Source of the DNA: Argyresthia goedartella
Taxonomy: Eukaryota > Arthropoda > Insecta > Lepidoptera > Argyresthiidae
Direction: 5' to 3'
NCBI GenBank assembly: GCA_949825045.1
Contig: OX463808.1
Coordinates: 32,239,674-32,303,673, forward strand
DNA: 64,000 bases
The translations under genes and the position numbers were made by a program. Under the pieces are notes generated by a model. The model was not told the DNA's origin. It saw nothing but the letters and a program-made list of their open reading frames with translations, and made no database searches. Positions 10,878 through 21,819 of the stretch are shown here, in pieces; the first letter of the stretch is position 1, and every line of letters starts with the position of its first letter.

Positions 10878-12700
10878 GATTCTTCCATTTATGGGCGTGT
10901 GCAGGCAAAGTTCATTTATGTAAATAAGAAAATTTCCATTTTGTTTAGTAGAATAGGGATAGAGATGGTGTCGAAGGCTTTGGCCAAGTCGAGAAAGATG
11001 GCGATGCATTTCTTTTTCCTGTCTAATAGATCAGTTATGTGTTCAGTGAGAGATGACACCGCGTCCTCTGTGGATTTACCGGCCCTAAAATTATATTGAC
11101 AGTTTGATAAAAGCTTTTCCTGTTCGAGATAGTTGATAAGTCTGGAGTTAATTATCTTTTCAAGTAATTTGGCTAGGGCCAGCAAGACCGAGATTGGTCT
11201 GTAGTTTCCGACATCATCTCTCAACCCTCCGTTGTGAATTGGGTGGATTAGAGCATTTTTAAAAACCGATGGGAATACTGCGGTCTCCAAACAACGATTG
11301 AATACGTGTGTCAGGGGTACCGTTAGAATATATTATATATTTTTTTAAAGTTTTGGTGCAATTTTGTCAGAGCCAGTAGTACTGTCAGTTTTTAAATTGA
11401 TGAGCAGGGAATTTACCTCTACTTCATCGAAATTTCAAACTACCATGGATCTATGATGTGTTTGCTTCTGGATGTTTGTACTATAATTGTATGTTGATTG
11501 ATTTTGTTTTATTTTATCAGCTAGTGTTTGTCCTATTTGAGCAAAGAATGTATTGACGTCATTCATGGATTCCTGTGTACCTGTGAAATTTATTTTGAGC
11601 AGTTCACGGACAGGAGCAGTAATCTTAACCGTATTTGTGACTTTTTTAAGTGTTGCCCATAGTCTTTTAGGATTATTTGAGGCCTTTTCTAATATATCTT
11701 TTTCATATGAAATCTTGATCTTTTTAAGTAAATTGTAACAAAAGTTACAGTATCTCTTGTATGTCGTTAGTAAAACTTTGTTATCGGATGATTTTTTACT
11801 CTTTAGATGAAGTCTCTATCCCTGTTTATTATACACTTTATCAGTCCCGGCGTAACCCAGGGTTTGATGATTCGTAATTTACTAGGGACTGACACTATTT
11901 TTGTGTTTGATTTGATGGCATCATTAATTTTGCTAACAAGACCCTTACAAGCAGTAGTGTAAGGTTGTCAATTTTCATTATTTCTGCGATATTCGAGTTT
12001 TCAAGCGATCTTATGTCATCATCTATTTTTAAGCGAGTTAGTACAGTCTTTTTAGATTGGTTAGTGTTATGCAGAATTACCAACACAGGTTTGTGATTGG
12101 TCACTAGGGTTTGTAAGACAAAGGTTTGAACGAGTAGGGGACTTTTTATGAAGGCATGATCGAGACAGCTTACTTCAGTGGTGAGATATGTGTGACATGG
12201 TAAAAGGCCGAATTCAGCGTTGATGTTGAGGTAGGTATCGCTAAACTTGTCTGTGTTATTGAGCTTGAGATCTATGTTCATGTCCTCCATCATAATTACC
12301 TTACTGAAAGATTTCAGAGATGTAAGTATTTACTCAAGTGATCCCATAAAACTGTCTATGACAGTAAATGCCGGTGACCTATATATCCGTTTCAGTACCA
12401 ATTTTCACAACCAAGCAGTTACCCCCTTCAAAAGTAGGTTCTTCAACTGTGCAGTTTATGTCATTTTTTATGTAAAGAATAACTCCGTCGTTCTGGTTTC
12501 TAAGTATACGGCTACAGTGAACTTGATAGTTTTCTAATTGTGGTGGGAGTTTATAATCTTGAAGCCAGCATTCAGTGAGGATAAGGATGTCACAGGATAT
12601 CTTGAGTCTTCCTAGCATCACTTCTAACGAGTCCATATTTGCATAAACCGATCTAATATTTTGAGTTATAATTTTCAAGGAGCTTGAAGAATACATAATT
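10878..12700 (-). pseudogene. LINE C: endonuclease and N-terminal RT, interrupted by gypsy LTR
   Basis: A minus-strand non-LTR element. The endonuclease starts near 12696 (IITQNIRSVYANMDSLE, ILILTECWLQ, an NDGVILYIK block) and continues at 12293-11895 (CLDHAFIKS) after a frameshift. A linker region runs 11890-11300. RT fingers and motif A follow ([30 protein letters not shown]). Just after motif A an internal deletion of the palm core joins the sequence to LIYINEL, and the gypsy LTR then interrupts it at 10877. Stops and shifts make it non-coding. Confidence 0.75.
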
Positions 12701-14615
12701 TTTTGGGCACAGCCTTCTGGTGTAGTCTCAGTACTTTCGGATTGGTCTTCATCTAGTGCGTTTATGAGATGATTTGTGTCGAATTTTGTTTACTTGATGT
12801 TTGGTGTCTGTGCGTGATTGTCGCTGTGTTAGTGGATTTCTGAGTGAGAGGAGTATAATGTTGTTGATGTTGTTTATGAACATCTGCTGAAATGTTACAC
12901 AAGATATTTTGCTAATATATTTGTTTGTATATTTGTAATAATTAGTGTAGATTGAAGTTGATACATACGATATATATAGATGTAAAATTATAGAGGGGAT
13001 ATATATTCCTAGAGTAATGAGTACACAGGTTTGTTCTAAAGATAAACTAAAACACAGAATTTTTCATTTAACTAGTCAGGCGGTTTTCAGCGCTTGTGTT
13101 TGCGCCTCTGATTTAACTATAATCATGGACATTAAATTAATTTCCTGTCTTTCTCGCTGGTAGGTAACGCTAATGAGTATAAGAGTGACGCAATCTGGAT
13201 GCGACTCAATAGCATTACTTCCTCGGAATAATTTCGTTAATCATGTTGTTTTATTGAAGAAATATTGTATTTTCAGTATTTACCTGTGAAATGTTATACC
13301 TGTTGGAGATAGAGGAATGTACCTGCCTGTCGTGTCTGGTTGTCGTAATACGGAGAACAAATAAAAAGGGGTGCTTTTCACTTTCACTATGTTTATTTGT
13401 TCTCATAGATAACAAAACAAGATTGTTCGTAACTAGTATCAAAGATTTATAATTTTTTAACAAAGAGTTTTTACTATCACCTTTCACTATGATGTCGCGA
13501 CACAGAGAGAGTGTTTCAAACCTGTCTCGACCCAAAAAATGATGCTAGTTCGTCCACTACCCGCTATGAACCGGAAATGCTAATGACATCCGGCTTCTAG
13601 AACATTCCACATGTTTAATCGCCATATCCGGGACTGTCATCTAGCGTCGAGAGGAACGAAATATTCGCAAATCAATGCCAGAGATGTCGCTCGCTCTAGT
13701 GGGAATTGGACGAACCCTTGAGCAAGCATGCGGTCCAAGACTCCGCTATCGCTCGTCAGATGGCAGGAAATTTTCTCGTCGGACACATTCTCCCGCCGTA
13801 CTCATGTACTCTAATGAGAGTAATGAGTAAACAAATGTGAACCTATGACCGACGCAAACATTCCTACCGCTATACTATGTCTTAAATCTAATTACACACT
13901 TAAGTGGTTAAGTGCGCTTGTAGACGTCGACCCCCTCCGATATGCACGTATCCTAATGAATGTGTACACGCACACCGGACGAGAAAAACCGACTCACACA
14001 AGGGCCCTGAAGCAGTCATACAAAAATAAAATATGAAGACTCTAACAATATGATACAGTACAATAACCAATAATACATAGAACCTTTTACAAGTATAAGT
14101 TGATAAATTGCTCTAAACAGGCTTGACATAGGTGATAAATGGTTAAGTTACCTACATAACAATGCACATGACATGACACTCAGTCCGACGATAATTATTT
14201 AACAAAAAAAATGAATATTTATGTTTACATTGACATGTATAATATTTTTGAGACAAATAATTGAAACATCTAAATTTAAGTCAAAGCAACGGAATGACAA
14301 TAGTTGCGTAATGCCTGACGTGAAACAATTCAACGCTTATCTAACGGGTAATATTACTAAACATTTAGTGGGACGCAGAGCTGGTTTCTGATGAGTCGGC
14401 AATGTCTGGAACTATAACTACCTACCAAATAGACACGGCGTTACTCTAAAACACAATGGCCACCATTGGCCGCTCACACAACCCTTTGTTCAAACCAAGC
14501 TAAATAAAAACAAAATGCACTACGGCGTATCTAGCATAATTAAAACATTTTTAAATACACACACATACATTGCCTCGAGAGAAAATAAAATAGCTTTGCC
14601 GCCAGCCGTTGTAGG
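12701..14615. other. No gene; presumed 5' LINE flank and LTR-element leader
   Basis: Nothing with a recognisable domain. The right part (about 13560-14615) lies immediately inside an LTR and primer site on the minus strand, so it is probably the untranslated leader of an LTR element whose coding region is missing. An open minus-strand frame at 13251-13535 has no family motif and was not accepted as a gene. Confidence 0.4.
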
Positions 14616-14633
14616 AACACAAAAAGGGCGCCA
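14616..14633 (-). other. Primer binding site (TGGCGCC type)
   Basis: On the minus strand TGGCGCCC begins two bases after the LTR terminus (TTACA), the standard spacing. The first eight bases match the lysine-tRNA-type start used by many gypsy elements; the rest does not match well. Confidence 0.5.
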
Positions 14634-14635
14634 AA

Positions 14636-15421
14636 TGTAACGTCTTTGAACGTAAGCGTTAGCCGCGGGTTCGAATCTCGGCAGCCTCGGCTACTCTATC
14701 TAGGGTCGTGGGTTCGAATCTCGGCGTCTGCCTCGGCTACTCTATCTAGGGTCGTGGGTTCGAATCTCTGTGTTCCTAACTGCCTAGAGGGTGACTTCCT
14801 GAAGATACGGCTGGCAAGGAAAGAAGGTTTACGTTCAGAGTTATATTCAAAAAATCCTACGGGTACAAAATAGCTAAGGGGGCGTTATAGCCTAACCTAC
14901 ATAACCTTGATACATAAATGCCAGTTTCGGTCTTCAGTGGCTGGGTCTCTTTCCGGCGTAAGGGCGAAGGTATACGACCTGAACGCTGGCAGTGAGGTGC
15001 AGCTTCAATGGGCAGTTCTGGCGGCGTGAGTCCTCCACTCGGGCAGCAGCTACTGCGAGGACCGGGCTCCAAAATGCAGGGCTTCGACTTGTAGCGGGGG
15101 CGATGATAATGCGCGACGTCCGTCTTGTCTCGAGGTTCACGTGGAACAGCCCCGACTCTATGCTCGACTCCCTCCAAGCGGCGCGCGCTTCGCTTGCAAA
15201 AACATGGCCCACACGCATTGCGTGATGTCTTTCAGCCAATCTCCGAGCTTGATATCAAATTCTGGAGGGCGACTGCCCCTCTTGCCCCGCCGATTCATGA
15301 CGCCAACTGCACAGCTAATCCGAAGCTTGTGAACACTCAGTTTGAATATTCGCGGGGAATGATTGCTTCTCCGCGACTCCCGTACCACCGCCACGATGTC
15401 GGCGAATACGGCTACAAACAC
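14636..15421 (-). mobile_element. LTR, copy 2 (with internal 46-bp duplication)
   Basis: It starts TGTAACGTCTTTG (+ strand) next to a primer site and is collinear with 3890-4551. The outer end is uncertain; CAAACA near 15421 is the best candidate. It carries GGGTTCGAATCTC box-B-like motifs three times because a 46-bp unit (starts 14684 and 14730) is duplicated relative to copy 1. The orientation of the primer site shows that the element ran leftwards. The open frames in 14857-15433 are LTR shadows. Confidence 0.6.
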
Positions 15422-15801
15422 AGGGTACTATAACTGCGTCCAAAAACAGCAAGTTACGACCAGCATAATGCTATACTACTTGGTAAAAACTCATTTCTTA
15501 TCTGAATATTGATACATTATGATCATAATGTACCAATATTTCGACATATTATGACATTCAAATGTCGCACGGCGACGCCCGCCTGCCCCTAGTTTGTCTA
15601 GTGTATGTAACTGTACGTGAAACTCTCCTTCGGCTCTTTTCATAAACCCACTCCCGAGTTTTAATGCCCTCCATTATGTATTATTCACATAAATTACTAT
15701 TAACTTCTTGAAATGTTATTAGCATGGCATAAGATTCAAGCCCCGTCTCAACTACCCCTTGTTTTAGAGAGGTTAAAAAAAAGGATTTTACGTGGTTTTA
15801 C
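15422..15801. other. Unannotated flank
   Basis: There is no gene or repeat that I can name; AT-rich with several TTATGA-type short motifs. Confidence 0.5.
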
Positions 15802-16262
15802 AATTTCATAATTTCATAATTCTTTGTTGCACACACTCCTATTACATTTAAAAGGTTACATTAGGAGAAATCATATGTACAAAGGCGAGTTTATCTCTAA
15901 AGAGAGATTTCTTCCAGCAAACCAAGGTATGAAAGGGAAATGTATCATGAAAGTAGGCATACAATATCTAATGTCTAATCTATTCTGATAATAATCTATT
16001 CTGAGTCTAAATCTCCAGAGGGAAACAAATCCCAGACCCTTGAAAGAATAGCTTACTTTTGCGAGTCTCAGCCGGGGCGCAACTAGTCTGTGATGTGATG
16101 TATATAAGTATGTAATGTATGTATTTCTTAGGTTAAAATTACAGCTTACACATAATTCAAAAAAATGGTGTGTCTGTTCGATAGGCAGCTGTTTCTTGAT
16201 GTGGGCTGTTGCAAATTTCTGTTTGATCTCGCCTCGATCTTTTCCCTCCAGTGAATCCCCAA
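15802..16262 (-). mobile_element. LINE family F2, 3' UTR fragment
   Basis: The minus-strand 3' end has an (AATTATGAA)-like tail at 15802-15825. It carries the family hairpin (ATCTCT..AGAGAT) at about 15893-15910, followed by the CCAGCAAACC block. The same arrangement occurs at 34200, 37430 and 40090. No coding part remains. Confidence 0.7.
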
Positions 16263-16317
16263 CCAACAGATGGGTGCAGTTCAAACTAAGCTAGTTTGAA
16301 CTGCACCCATCTGTTGG
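16263..16317. repeat. Perfect palindrome, 26-bp arms, 3-nt loop
   Basis: Arms 16263-16288 and 16292-16317 are exact complements around AGC. It sits at the boundary between the minus-strand F2 fragment and the plus-strand LINE G, so it may mark a foldback junction. Confidence 0.9.
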
Positions 16318-17824
16318 CTCAAATGCCCAATCTTGCCGTCAAAACCAGAGAGCGATGCCAATACTTTCCCCAGCAAAACGAAGATATCAGAGACCTTGCC
16401 CTTAATCTTTATCATTTCATCCATAATCTCCAGGATCGAAAAACATCATCTTTCGGTACTGGGGATAATTTTTTGTTGCACAGAGTAATATTCTCCGCTT
16501 TCGACTTCAATCCGCCGACAGGGGTGAGGGTGCTGTCATTTCGCTTGATGTAGGCTTTACATTGCCGGATCATCCGGGTGCCATCTCGGCTTTTTTGGAT
16601 GCGCATAACAGATGGAAGGCGTACCACAGGGCTCTCATTTGGGACCTATACTTTTTAACATCTTTATCAACGAATTTTGCTTCCAAAATTCTAAATTTTA
16701 ATTATTTGCAGATAATTTAAAATTCTCTCGTCCAAGCTTATCACATGTAGACCCAATTCTACTGCAAGACGATGTTAACCGTCTAGTACATTGGTGCAGC
16801 AGGAATGGTATGAGTCTTAATCCATCTAAGTGCTTTTCCATTACATTTACCAGAAACATAAAAACTTCTTCCTATGATTATTTTACTTAAAGAAATTAGC
16901 TCAAACAAGTAGAACAGCTACGTGACTTGGGAATGCTGATGGACGAAGAATTAAAATTTGCCAAACATATTGACAAGCTTGTAACTAAATGCTTTAATAC
17001 ACTTGGCTTTGTTATACGCCATACTAAACATTAAAAAAAATTGTCAACCAAGATTAATCTTTACAATGCCCTGGTCCGATCTCAGCTGGAATACTGTAGA
17101 TCTGCCTGGAGCCCTTACTATGACGTACATGCCAAGCGATTAGAGGGCGTTCAAAGCCGATTTCTTTACCATGTTGCGTACAGCGACCACAAAGCTAAGA
17201 CACTACCTAGTTATGCCTCTAGGCTAGCTCACTACCGCATGTGTCCTTTAGCTGATCGTAGAAAATTCGATCACTTAGTTTTTCCTTTAGTTAGCAGTGC
17301 ACTTGACTGTCCAGATTTCTTAAGTAAGCTAATATTTAATGCCCCTAAAAGGTTACCAAGGTTACTTCATCCTTTTTAATTTACCCATTGTTAAGACTAA
17401 CCTAGATACCAACGCTCCTTTAAAGAGATCTTGGCTCCAGTACAATGCTATTTCCAAATACGTCAAAACAGATATTGATATTTTCTCCGGGAGTACCTTC
17501 AAGTCTTCTGTCAGTAAGTATTTTGCCAAAGAAACTACACGCACATGTAAACATAAGTAATGGGTGCACCGTAATTCAACCTAATTTAAATAACTTATAA
17601 CTTTTCGGTGACAAATTGTTAATTTAGTTTTAATGTAATACTTTATATGTAGATTCTAATTAAATTTTAATAGAATAAGATTTTAAATTTAATATATGTC
17701 TCAACTGGTGCTAGATGTGGATGCCTATGATTAAGGAAACAAATAGCTATGAAACTTTTGAGATTAATCATTTACTTTATATTATTTTATGCCTTGTTGG
17801 TGTTCCTTAAATAAATAAATAAGA
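16318..17824 (+). pseudogene. LINE G: RT palm to C-terminus (Jockey group)
   Basis: A plus-strand non-LTR relic. RT motif B GVPQGSHLGPILFNIFINEF is at about 16619-16680, followed by motif C where LFADN replaces the catalytic YADD/FADD. Then come a WCSRNGMSLNPSKC block, LRDLGMLMDEELKF, and the C-terminal part RSQLEYCRSAWSPYYD to about 17560. TAA stops occur at about 16699, 16890, 16903 and 17033. The tail is AAATAAATAAATAA ending at 17824. The changed metal-binding aspartate and the stops show that it is dead. Confidence 0.8.
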
Positions 17825-17934
17825 ATTACAACAGCCGATATAGCACTCTCCATCCCCGATGTCCTTCCGGCATCCATAACACGGCAACGAAGTCGACATA
17901 TTTGACTACATGCCGTGTCCACACCGTGCCGTAC

Positions 17935-17938
17935 GTGC
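17935..17938. repeat. Target-site duplication GTGC (left)
   Basis: GTGC immediately precedes the left LTR; the same four bases follow the right LTR at 27174-27177. Confidence 0.85.
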
Positions 17939-18171
17939 TGTAAGGATGGCGCTCCGTGGGTCCTTTTTAAAAAAACACTTTTATTACTGCTGCTGAATAA
18001 ATTTATTTCACTGTACTACACACCGAATTTTAGACAAAAATAACGAGTTTACAATGTATGTATCGGACAAAGGTTGTGGGGTGACTGCTGCCAGTCTCTA
18101 TCGAAAACAGTTTTATATAAAATGAATTAGCTTAAGTCAGCGTTTACTGCAAACTACATTCGGTTATAACA
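17939..18171 (-). mobile_element. 3' LTR of the errantivirus
   Basis: It is 233 bp, TG..CA at both ends, and identical to 26941-27173. On the element strand it contains TATATAAAA, a TATA-like promoter element. Confidence 0.95.
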
Positions 18172-18182
18172 TCTCCCCCCAT
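18172..18182 (-). other. Polypurine tract
   Basis: On the minus strand ATGGGGGGAGA ends exactly where the 3' LTR begins, the expected site of plus-strand priming. Confidence 0.85.
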
Positions 18183-18382
18183 AAGACTGAGCTTTATCAA
18201 TTTAAGATAAACGAAGGAGTAAACAAAACAAATAGATTAAGATTAAAATCAAAATAAGATACAGTGACTAAATACTAACTTGAATGTCACCTTTACTATC
18301 TTTAAGCAGTATCGCTACACTATAATAGTAAAATCTAAGTTCCGAAATAGAAATCAATAATTTTTAATATGTTATTTTATTA

Positions 18383-20324
18383 TTAATAGTTACTTAAGTT
18401 CCGATTTGCGGGTATTTTTTCAAAATTTCTAAACATAACTTTACTTTTGTTTTTATTTATTTCTATTTCAGGCAGGCTTCTAACATACTTCTTATCGCAT
18501 TCAAATGATTCATCAGATTCTGTGAATTCAATAGATGTATTATACTTTGTTTCATTTCTACTAGACTTCTTATTATGACACTGGTTATATATTTGGATGC
18601 AACAAGATGTGTTTTTACAGCAGGGTGAAAACCATTTCTTATATGCCTTATATACTAAGTAAATTATAATAGCTACTACTATGGCATAAGTAGTTCCAGA
18701 ATAATAATGTCCGTATTTAAATATATGGGACTGATTCTTAGCTTGATTAATTTGGTTTTCAAGATTATCAAGTTTATGAGAAGCTAGTTTCAGTGATTCT
18801 AAATCAACATCAGTTATAGAAATAGCAGAAATTACACCTGCACTATTATTGATAAAATTATACTTACAACAATCATCTTCGATTATGTTGAAATCGATTA
18901 ACAATTGGCTGGGCAAAATTTGTTTATACGTTTGAGATGAGTGAAACTGTAAAGTCTGAAAGTATGCTGTACAATCTTTTAAGGATAGAATTCCTGTACC
19001 TTGCAGGGTATAATCTGTTATATTGTTTTTACATTTCATTGATAATTTGTTAGGCTTAGACTGTACATAGATAAATCTGCCATCATTAAGTTTTTGCCAT
19101 ATATTAACATTACCATATATTATCTTAAAGTCACAGATATCGGGAAGAGACAATGTTACTTCTGTTAACAGTTTTGTTTCACATAAAGGATTGTTTATTG
19201 TAGATAAAACAGAGGGTAATGGACAGATCATATACTCATAATTAACTTTATGACAATCACTTAGGCTATCTAATAATGCGTAACTTAATCTATCATCGGT
19301 AAGGGCTACATACATCTTAGATGAATGAATTAAAACATAAGTTTGGAAGTTGTACTCATCTTTCGGTGTAGGCAACGGTAAAATCTTATAAACATTAAAC
19401 TTAACTGGGTTAATCAAGGGTATTTGAATTACAAACATAATCTTATTATTATAGTAATATGAAGTCATCCTAGATAGATCTATGATACTATGTATATTCT
19501 CTAGTGATAGAGAAACTGGGAACTCAATGTTCTTTTTATACATCTTGCTTTTACTTAGCTCGTTAAACAGGTGAGTGGGAGTCAAAACATACGGATGTAA
19601 AATATTAGCTTTAGCAAAGAGGATAGAGTTCAAAATTGTATCTAAAATATTAGATACTGAAAGTAATGATGCTTCAATTAAATTGAGAATAGAATTGATT
19701 TTTGAAAGATTTACACAGTTTGTAGTTACCTTATTATTTTGTTCAAATATGTAATTTAGTTTTACGATTTGTTTATTTATTCTTTTCTCATTGTCATTTA
19801 ATTTTAGAATAGAGGTATTGAAATTATTTATGGTTGATTGGACAATGTGAATGTTATCCTTCATTAATGAAAATATCTCCTGGTCGTTATGTTCACATGT
19901 GGACAATGCGTCATCATATTTCCTAGCATCGTCTGCATCTAGAGTGCCAAAGAAAAATTTAAGAATTTCACCGCCAAATTCCAGGGCTCGCTTGAAGCGA
20001 TCTTGAGGTTTCGATTCCGATATTAAATGAGAAAATGAATCATATTTTAATTTATTAGCTTTTATCAAAATCTGAAGAGGGTTTATGGCATCCTTACAAT
20101 TTATATCAATAGCTAAATTCTGTGCTTTTTCACAAAAGCTAGAAATGCTCGAGATCGATTGGTCAATCTTTTGTAAGTAAGGTTCAATAGGTATAACTTC
20201 TAGATGCGTCACTACATTCCAGTAGTCGTCATAGAAATATACCACAGACGTCGGATCGAAGTATAGTCCGGGACTGTGCGTGATTGATTGGATAGGTTCT
20301 GAATAACTTGTTCCAAGGACGAAT
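18383..20324 (-). CDS. env: Errantivirus Env (baculovirus F-like fusion glycoprotein)
   Basis: Predicted membrane fusion glycoprotein, open for about 640 codons with no stop. An RFKR furin-type cleavage site lies near 19988-19999 and is followed at once by a hydrophobic, Gly/Phe-rich fusion-peptide-like stretch (FGGEILKFFFGTLDADDA). Heptad-like Asn/Ile/Leu-rich sequence follows. A single transmembrane segment (AIVVAIIIYLVYKAYKKW) sits near 18640-18700 before a short Cys- and Lys-rich tail. No ATG starts the frame. It is open upstream to a TTGTTTCAG acceptor at 20325-20333, so translation probably begins in an upstream exon, as in gypsy-type elements. The signal peptide would lie at that junction. 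It is intact although pol is broken. Confidence 0.85.
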
Positions 20325-20340
20325 CTGAAACAATTATTGT
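20325..20340 (-). promoter_or_regulatory. Predicted 3' splice site for env mRNA
   Basis: On the minus strand AATAATTGTTTCAG lies immediately after the pol stop codon (TAA at 20334-20336 region) and opens the env frame. Env of errantiviruses is made from a spliced subgenomic RNA, and this is the obvious acceptor. The donor was not located. Confidence 0.6.
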
Positions 20341-21326
20341 GCTAACTTTATTTCATTAATGTGATATTTCACATGTTTCCTATTTATGCTGACTGTAACA
20401 TTATTCTTGTCATTTACTTTAACTATCTTATAAGGTCCTTTCCAGATTGAGGACAGGGCCTTGCGCAGCCTATGATGTTGTTTAATGTAAACCATATCTC
20501 CTGATTTATACGTTTTTGTTCTGGATGAAACATCATAGTATCTTTTTGATTGTTCTTTACTTTTAGTAATATTTTCTAAAGCTTTTTCACGGGAGTACTT
20601 CATTCTGTACTGTAAAGCGCGTATATACTCGGCATATGTTGTGCTATCACTTGAATCGTATAAACTACTGGGAATGGAAGGTTTATGGCCATACAATAGT
20701 TCAAACGGAGTGAATTCTGTTGTACAATGCGGAGTTGTATTATAAGCTAGTATTGCAGTTGCTAGATAGCAATGCCAATCGTCGTGATTTTCATTCACGA
20801 AAGACTTTAGGTACTCCTTAAGAGTCGCGTGACTACGCTCTAGAGCGCCATTTGTTTGAGGGTGATAAGGTGTAGAGAATAAGTTTTTGATCTTAAGAAT
20901 TTCAGTCAATTGTTTAAATAATTCAGATGTGAAGCATGTGCCTTGGTCTGTGAGGATCATTTTTGGAAATGAAAATAGTGAGAAGAAATGTATGAGGTTA
21001 CGTGCAATCTCATCAGTAGTAGAGGTTATCATAGGATAGGCACAAGAAAATTTCGTTAAGTCATCCTGAAGAGTTAAAATGTACCTGAATTTTTGAAGGC
21101 CAGCTTCAGGCAAAATTCCAACAATATCTAGAGCTAATCTCTCGAATGGCTTAGTGCTCGAGGATGTTATCACCATGGGTGCTTTGTTGGAAGCTCGTAG
21201 TGGCTTATTTACTTGACATAATCTGCAATCTTTTACGAAACGTTCAATATCTGCCCTCATGCTTTTCTAATAAAACGAAGCTTTGATTCTGTTGAGCATG
21301 CGTTTTACTCCTGGGTGACCAGCTAT
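20334..21326 (-). pseudogene. pol: Errantivirus pol, integrase part (nonsense-mutated)
   Basis: It encodes the second half of Pol: the end of the HHCC zinc region (CRLCQ), the catalytic core with DIVGIL, TDQGTCF and ERSHATLKE supplying the D,D,E triad, and a C-terminal domain ending IKLAQ. The reading frame continues upstream to the insertion point at 21326 but contains TAG at 21269-21267, where related integrases usually have tryptophan (between FY and KSMR). The catalytic triad itself is intact. It was originally continuous with 21820-25103. Confidence 0.9.
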
Positions 21327-21819
21327 TCAGATTCAGATTCAGATCGTTTATTTGCTTAAATACACGTATACAGTAGGTGGAGATATTTATAATACTTTCA
21401 TTGCGTGCGGTGTATCTTACCGTATAGTACGGTGTACAAATATTCACAATATTTACAAATTAACAAATTAAATTAAATTATTACAAAATAAAATAAAATT
21501 AAATTAAACAGGAGCATAATATGTCATCGGAAAAATAATAATAAAATAATTGAACCAATTGGTATACATAGTATGTGTCATGTGATTTACATTTTTAATA
21601 ATTTTTATTTTCTAGAAATTCACGTACATTATAAAAACATTTATTCAGCAACCAGTTTGTCAATTTGTTCTTAAAAACTACACAACTTTCATCCTGTTTC
21701 ATTTCGTCAGGTAACTTATTAAATATTTTAATGGCCATGCAGTATACATTTTTGCTGCATAAGTCCATGCTGCTGTAAGGCACATATAGGCATATATATG
21801 GGCATATATAAGGCACATA
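21327..21819 (-). mobile_element. 5'-truncated LINE nested in the errantivirus integrase
   Basis: About 493 bp, minus strand. It encodes the C-terminal tail typical of Jockey/CR1-like RTs (AIKIFNKLPDEMK, NWLLNKCFYNVREFL), followed by an AT-rich 3' UTR and a (CTGAAT)n tail (complement at 21327-21344). ATA flanks the insertion on both sides, so integration involved at most three bases of duplication or microhomology. The LINE coding sequence happens to be in frame with pol, so the upstream pol frame runs into it for about 75 codons before stopping at 21595. A short ATATATGGGC-type duplication marks its 5' end. Confidence 0.8.

Noticed and set aside
14650..14775. GGGTTCGAATC motifs as tRNA genes
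   Set aside because: No acceptor, D or anticodon arms at tRNA spacing; they belong to a repeated LTR.
18383..20324. Env as a domesticated host gene
   Set aside because: It is embedded in a complete element with identical LTRs, so there is no evidence for separation from the element.
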